This document shows, one piece after another, positions 6,483 through 9,337 of a stretch of DNA of 9,337 bases. The notes beneath the pieces were generated by a model. It ran no database searches and was not told where the DNA came from. It was given only the letters and a program-made list of their open reading frames with translations. The DNA comes from Phycisphaerales bacterium UBA7708 (GTDB taxonomy: Bacteria > Planctomycetota > Phycisphaerae > Sedimentisphaerales > Anaerohalosphaeraceae): NCBI GenBank assembly GCA_002482415.1, contig DLFY01000134.1, forward strand, positions 6,074 through 15,410, in the 5' to 3' direction. Made by a program: the position numbers and the translations under genes. Each line of letters opens with the position of its first letter. The stretch's first letter is position 1.

Positions 6483-7664
6483 ATGCTAAACAAGTCCGAC
6501 GAGGTTTTCTTGAAGAAAGTAGTATTACTAATTCCACAATCTCGTGAATACGAGCGAGGGCTTTTAAACGGCATTGCCCGATATTCACGTATCCACGGCC
6601 CCTGGGCCACCTACATGCGACTGCCGGATTATCAGGCCGGACATCCAAGCATCATGAACCATCTCAAACAGCTCTGCCCGGATGGATTTATTGTCAGAGT
6701 CCCCTTCTTCGGCAAGATTGAGCAAATATTGTCGTTTAACAAACCGGTCATCGTGACCGATATAAAAAAACCGGTTCCCGACCTCCATTCCATCGAGCCG
6801 GACTGCAAGCTGCCGGCCCAGTTGGCAACCGATTATTTCTGGGCCAAAGGACATACCCGCTTTGGTTTTGTCGGATTTGCCAAATCCTATTGGTGCAAAC
6901 AGAGGGGATATTATCTGGAACAGGCCGTTGCGGCCAGGAATCAGTCTTTAAGCCAACACTACTGTATCCTGGAACAGGATTACCTGCTGGAAATAGAGCA
7001 GAAGAAATTGATTCGATGGCTGGTCGGATTGCCCAAACCCATTGCCATCATGACTACCAATTGTGATATGGCGCGTCATGTTTTGGAGGCCTGCCGAATT
7101 GCCTGCATTTCGGTTCCGGAAGAGGTGTCCGTGCTGGGGATTGACAATGACCCTTTGATTTGCGGCCTGTCCATTCCCACCCTGTCCAGCATTGCCTATA
7201 ATTTCGAGAAAACCGGTTATGAGGCTGCCCGGATTCTGGATCAGTTGATGGCAGGGACCAGGCTGCCAATCCAGAAAATCATGATGCAGCCGACTCATAT
7301 CATCACCCGCGAATCCACGGATCGGAGTTTTATCGATGACAGCGATATCTCGAAAGCACTAACATTTATTCGAGAACACAGCAAAACAATTGTCCAGGTG
7401 GATGATGTGGCGGATGCCGTGGGCGTATCCCGCCGATTGCTGGAGCGAAAATTTCACACTCTGCTGGATCGTTCCATCTATTCCGAAATCATTCGCGTCC
7501 GCATGAACCGGGCCGCTCAAATGCTCTCTGAGACCACGCTGCCGATCAACAAGATCGCCGCGGAGTTCGGGTATTCCGAGGAACGATATTTCACACGATG
7601 TTTTAAATCGGTGATGAAAATGTCTCCCTCAAACTATCGAAAACGCTTTGTAAATACTGCTTGA
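6483..7664 (+). CDS. xylR: XylR-type transcriptional regulator (sugar-sensing domain plus AraC-type HTH)
   Basis: A cytoplasmic DNA-binding protein of 393 residues, almost the length of E. coli XylR (392). Residues about 10-280 resemble the LacI/periplasmic-binding fold: the first strand is KKVVLLIPQ (11-19), with 'YERGLLNGIARYSR' (23-36) and the hallmark 'VLGIDNDPLICGLSIPTLSSI' (217-237). Residues about 287-388 form an AraC-type domain with two helix-turn-helix motifs: VDDVADAVGVSRRLLERKF (306-324) and INKIAAEFGYSEERYFTRCF (355-374), ending in SPSNYRKRF. E. coli XylR binds D-xylose and activates transport and catabolic genes; the effector here is unproven. The gene lies divergent to the transporter and between two predicted copies of its operator. 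The symbol reflects family resemblance, not proven xylose response. ATG 6483 has no clear Shine-Dalgarno; an in-frame TTG at 6510 does. Confidence 0.9.
   Translation: MLNKSDEVFLKKVVLLIPQSREYERGLLNGIARYSRIHGPWATYMRLPDYQAGHPSIMNHLKQLCPDGFIVRVPFFGKIEQILSFNKPVIVTDIKKPVPDLHSIEPDCKLPAQLATDYFWAKGHTRFGFVGFAKSYWCKQRGYYLEQAVAARNQSLSQHYCILEQDYLLEIEQKKLIRWLVGLPKPIAIMTTNCDMARHVLEACRIACISVPEEVSVLGIDNDPLICGLSIPTLSSIAYNFEKTGYEAARILDQLMAGTRLPIQKIMMQPTHIITRESTDRSFIDDSDISKALTFIREHSKTIVQVDDVADAVGVSRRLLERKFHTLLDRSIYSEIIRVRMNRAAQMLSETTLPINKIAAEFGYSEERYFTRCFKSVMKMSPSNYRKRFVNTA
6501..6512 (+). promoter_or_regulatory. GAGG ribosome-binding site and alternative TTG start of the regulator
   Basis: GAGG at 6501-6504 lies five bases before an in-frame TTG (6510-6512) that would start the protein as MKKVVLLIPQ, just ahead of its first predicted strand. 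The ATG at 6483 has only a poor purine stretch upstream. E. coli XylR has a few residues before the equivalent strand, so both starts remain possible; the ATG is kept as the default. Confidence 0.35.
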
Positions 7665-7681
7665 ACAGTTAATCACACAGG

Positions 7682-7718
7682 ATTGTCGTAAAATGAGACT
7701 AATCAGACGCAAAATACG
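7682..7718. promoter_or_regulatory. Predicted XylR-like operator 2 (inverted copy of operator 1)
   Basis: The reverse complement of this block carries TATTTTGCG (7716-7708) and ATTTTACG (7694-7687 region), 21 bp apart. It matches operator 1 at 31 of 37 bases. It starts 17 bp after the regulator stop and ends 97 bp before the GH38-like ATG. Relative to that gene it has the same orientation as operator 1 has relative to the transporter gene, and the half-site closest to the promoter is the better conserved one in both. No third half-site is evident here. Confidence 0.75.
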
Positions 7719-7719
7719 A

Positions 7720-7747
7720 TTGGCTGTCATAATTTGTTTGTTAATAT
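7720..7747 (+). promoter_or_regulatory. Predicted activator-dependent promoter of the GH38-like gene
   Basis: A -35-like TTGGCT (7720-7725) and a -10-like TAATAT (7742-7747) are 16 bp apart, right after operator 2. The -10 begins 23 bp beyond the operator edge, the same distance as at the transporter promoter. CATAAT (7728-7733) is a closer match to a -10 consensus but would put its -35 inside the operator, so it is the second choice. The implied 5' leader is about 60 bases. Confidence 0.5.
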
Positions 7748-7815
7748 CATGAGGATTTGGTGAAATACAGTATCCAGTGAACAGGGAACATGGTTTTCAG
7801 TGCGAGGTAATCCAG

Positions 7816-9337
7816 ATGAAACAGCCTTCTTTTCAGAACACAGTACGATTCTTCCTGATTGCTGCAGTGTGTCTTGCGGCATCCTCCGCTTCCGCAAAAA
7901 CGACGTTATGGCAGATTGGAACCGTCGATCAGAACTTTGCGGAATTTGCCGTTGCTGCAAAACATCAGGACTTCCCCAGGACCTTTCCCAAAGGCGTCGA
8001 CTACACCGTCGGAACGGATTCGCCCGGATCGGATTGGCCGTATATCCATCCCTCCATGACAGATGCATGGGCCGGCGGAGTACAGCATCCCTACACAATC
8101 CGATTTGAATGCAACCCCCAAAAGTATGCACTTTATCAATTGGATATCCATCTGGTCGCCTCCCATAATCATGTGCCTCCCGTAATAACTCTGGACATCA
8201 ATGGTCAGAAATGGCAGTACCAGACCGTCGCCGGACCTGGCGACAGGATGCTTGATAACCCCACCGGCGGCAATAGCCAGACGTACACAACCTACCTCAA
8301 GTCTGATTTGCTGCGATCCGAGGGTAATGTCATCACCATCACCACCACCGGCTCATGGATGCTCTATGATGCCGTGGTTTTTACGGGCATAGAGTCCCTG
8401 CCGCCGCTGCGCGATTTTGAGATTATCCCGCAGTCCTGCTGGTACAACGACACCGACGGCGTCAGCCGAAAACTCCGCCTGGATTTCGGAGATTGTCTGT
8501 TGACCACCCCGGCTCAGGTGGAAATTACCACCTCGCAGGGCGTATTTAAACGCACAGTCAATGCCGATGGCCAGGCCGTCAGTTATGTCGATGTCCTGGT
8601 GCCAACGAATGATTCAAAATCTGAAAATGTGACCGTGCTCTTCAGGGCCGGGCAGAACAGCATAACAAAAACTGCACCGATTGAGCCGGAACGAAAATGG
8701 GAAATCTATCTGGTCCATCAGACCCATCTGGACATCGGTTATACCCACACCCAGCCGGATGTGATGAATGTACAGGTGGACCACATCTATAAGGCACTGG
8801 ATTATATCGACCAGTCGAAGAACCGGCCCGAAGCAGAAACCTTCAAATGGCATCCGGAAGGCATGTGGGCGGTCGAGGAGTTTCTCAATCACAGGGCCTC
8901 GGAGGAAGACAAAAACCGTTTCATTCAGGCCACACGCAACAAGACCATGCACATGGATGCGATGTATGCCCAGGCCATGACCGGCATCTATTCCGAAGAA
9001 GAATTGATTGAATTGATGAGTGCCGCCAAACGTTACCAACAGCAATACGGCGTTAATATCACCTCCGCCATGCAGACGGATGTGCCCGGCTATTCGTGGG
9101 GTCTGGCGACCGCTTTCGGACTGTGGGGCGTCAAGTACCTGAATGTGGGCCCGAATGTCGGACATCGTGTCGGCCACACCTTCGAATGGGGCGATAAGCC
9201 GTTTTACTGGGTCTCGCCATGCGGCCGGCATAAGATTTTATTCTGGATGGCATCAACCGCCTATAGCTGGTTTCACGGCTGCCCCGTCGGCCACTGCATC
9301 ACCAGCGACGAAGGCAAAATCCTCAACTATCTCAACG
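7816..9337 (+). CDS. Secreted GH38-like glycoside hydrolase with N-terminal PL4-type binding domain (3' end missing)
   Basis: The frame is open from ATG 7816 to the window edge, giving 507 visible residues. GAGG at 7804-7807 lies eight bases before the start. Residues 1-27 are a signal peptide (cleavage likely after ASA27). Residues about 31-190 ('LWQIGTVDQNFAEF' ... 'LRSEGNVITITTTGSWMLYDAVVF') resemble the C-terminal carbohydrate-binding-like domain of family 4 polysaccharide lyases. A beta-rich linker domain spans about 200-285. From about 295 the GH38 N-terminal catalytic domain begins: HQTHLDIGYTH (301-311) supplies the zinc ligands His304 and Asp306, and QTDVPGYSWG (420-429) supplies Asp422, the likely nucleophile and zinc ligand. 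GH38 enzymes are retaining, zinc-dependent alpha-mannosidases; the divergent nucleophile motif (VPGYS rather than PFGHS) leaves the substrate open. It follows operator 2, so regulation by the XylR-like protein is likely. The remaining zinc His and C-terminal domains are outside the window. Confidence 0.82.
   Translation, partial: MKQPSFQNTVRFFLIAAVCLAASSASAKTTLWQIGTVDQNFAEFAVAAKHQDFPRTFPKGVDYTVGTDSPGSDWPYIHPSMTDAWAGGVQHPYTIRFECNPQKYALYQLDIHLVASHNHVPPVITLDINGQKWQYQTVAGPGDRMLDNPTGGNSQTYTTYLKSDLLRSEGNVITITTTGSWMLYDAVVFTGIESLPPLRDFEIIPQSCWYNDTDGVSRKLRLDFGDCLLTTPAQVEITTSQGVFKRTVNADGQAVSYVDVLVPTNDSKSENVTVLFRAGQNSITKTAPIEPERKWEIYLVHQTHLDIGYTHTQPDVMNVQVDHIYKALDYIDQSKNRPEAETFKWHPEGMWAVEEFLNHRASEEDKNRFIQATRNKTMHMDAMYAQAMTGIYSEEELIELMSAAKRYQQQYGVNITSAMQTDVPGYSWGLATAFGLWGVKYLNVGPNVGHRVGHTFEWGDKPFYWVSPCGRHKILFWMASTAYSWFHGCPVGHCITSDEGKILNYLN

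Noticed and set aside
8614..9231. 205-codon open frame on the minus strand
   Set aside because: It lies wholly opposite the GH38-like gene, whose motifs and signal peptide are convincing; the antisense product shows no recognisable motif and is a coding shadow.
1..9337. tRNA or rRNA genes, CRISPR arrays, insertion sequences, phage or defence genes
   Set aside because: I saw no cloverleaf-like segment, no regular repeat-spacer series, no transposase-like protein and no terminal inverted repeats with target duplication; all major coding regions are explained by carbohydrate-related genes.

Overview
The window looks like a carbohydrate-utilisation locus from a Planctomycetota bacterium, most plausibly of the Phycisphaerae/Sedimentisphaerales kind. 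The pointers are a PEP-CTERM surface protein, LamG-like domains, C-terminal dockerin-like modules of the 'D.N..C.VD..DFA.FA..WL' type, and a XylR-type regulator. Lentisphaerota or Verrucomicrobiota/Kiritimatiellota relatives share several of these traits and cannot be excluded from this sequence alone.

Layout. (1) Positions 1-4657, plus strand: the 3' part of a modular secreted protein (fibronectin-like, Ig-like, LamG, dockerin-like); a long stem-loop; a small PEP-CTERM protein; then a secreted GH43-type glycosidase with a LamG-like N-terminus, a concanavalin-like C-terminal domain and two dockerin-like repeats. (2) Positions 4658-4872: a gene-free convergent spacer with several stem-loops and a perfect 22-bp palindrome. 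(3) Positions 4873-6294, minus strand: an MFS sugar porter resembling the XylE/AraE proton symporters. (4) Positions 6483-7664, plus strand: a XylR-type regulator (periplasmic-binding-like sensor plus AraC-type DNA-binding domain), divergent from the transporter. (5) Positions 7816-9337, plus strand: the 5' part of a secreted GH38-like (alpha-mannosidase superfamily) enzyme fused to an N-terminal PL4-type carbohydrate-binding-like domain. It runs off the window.

The most informative non-coding signal is a pair of near-identical 37-bp sequences (31 of 37 bases equal). One lies between the transporter and the regulator, the other between the regulator and the GH38-like gene. Each holds two TATTTTGCG-type half-sites 21 bp apart, as expected for an AraC-family dimer. 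Both have the same orientation relative to the gene they would activate, and each edge lies exactly 23 bp from a plausible -10 box. This predicts a small regulon in which the XylR-like protein switches on both the sugar importer and the GH38-like enzyme. A weaker third half-site over the regulator's own promoter suggests autoregulation. I found no copy of this motif upstream of the PEP-CTERM/GH43 pair, so those genes may be controlled separately.

Overall inference: secreted enzymes bind and trim a plant or algal heteropolysaccharide, the porter imports a released monosaccharide, and the regulator senses it. The identity of the sugar (xylose, arabinose, mannose or another) is not settled by the sequence.
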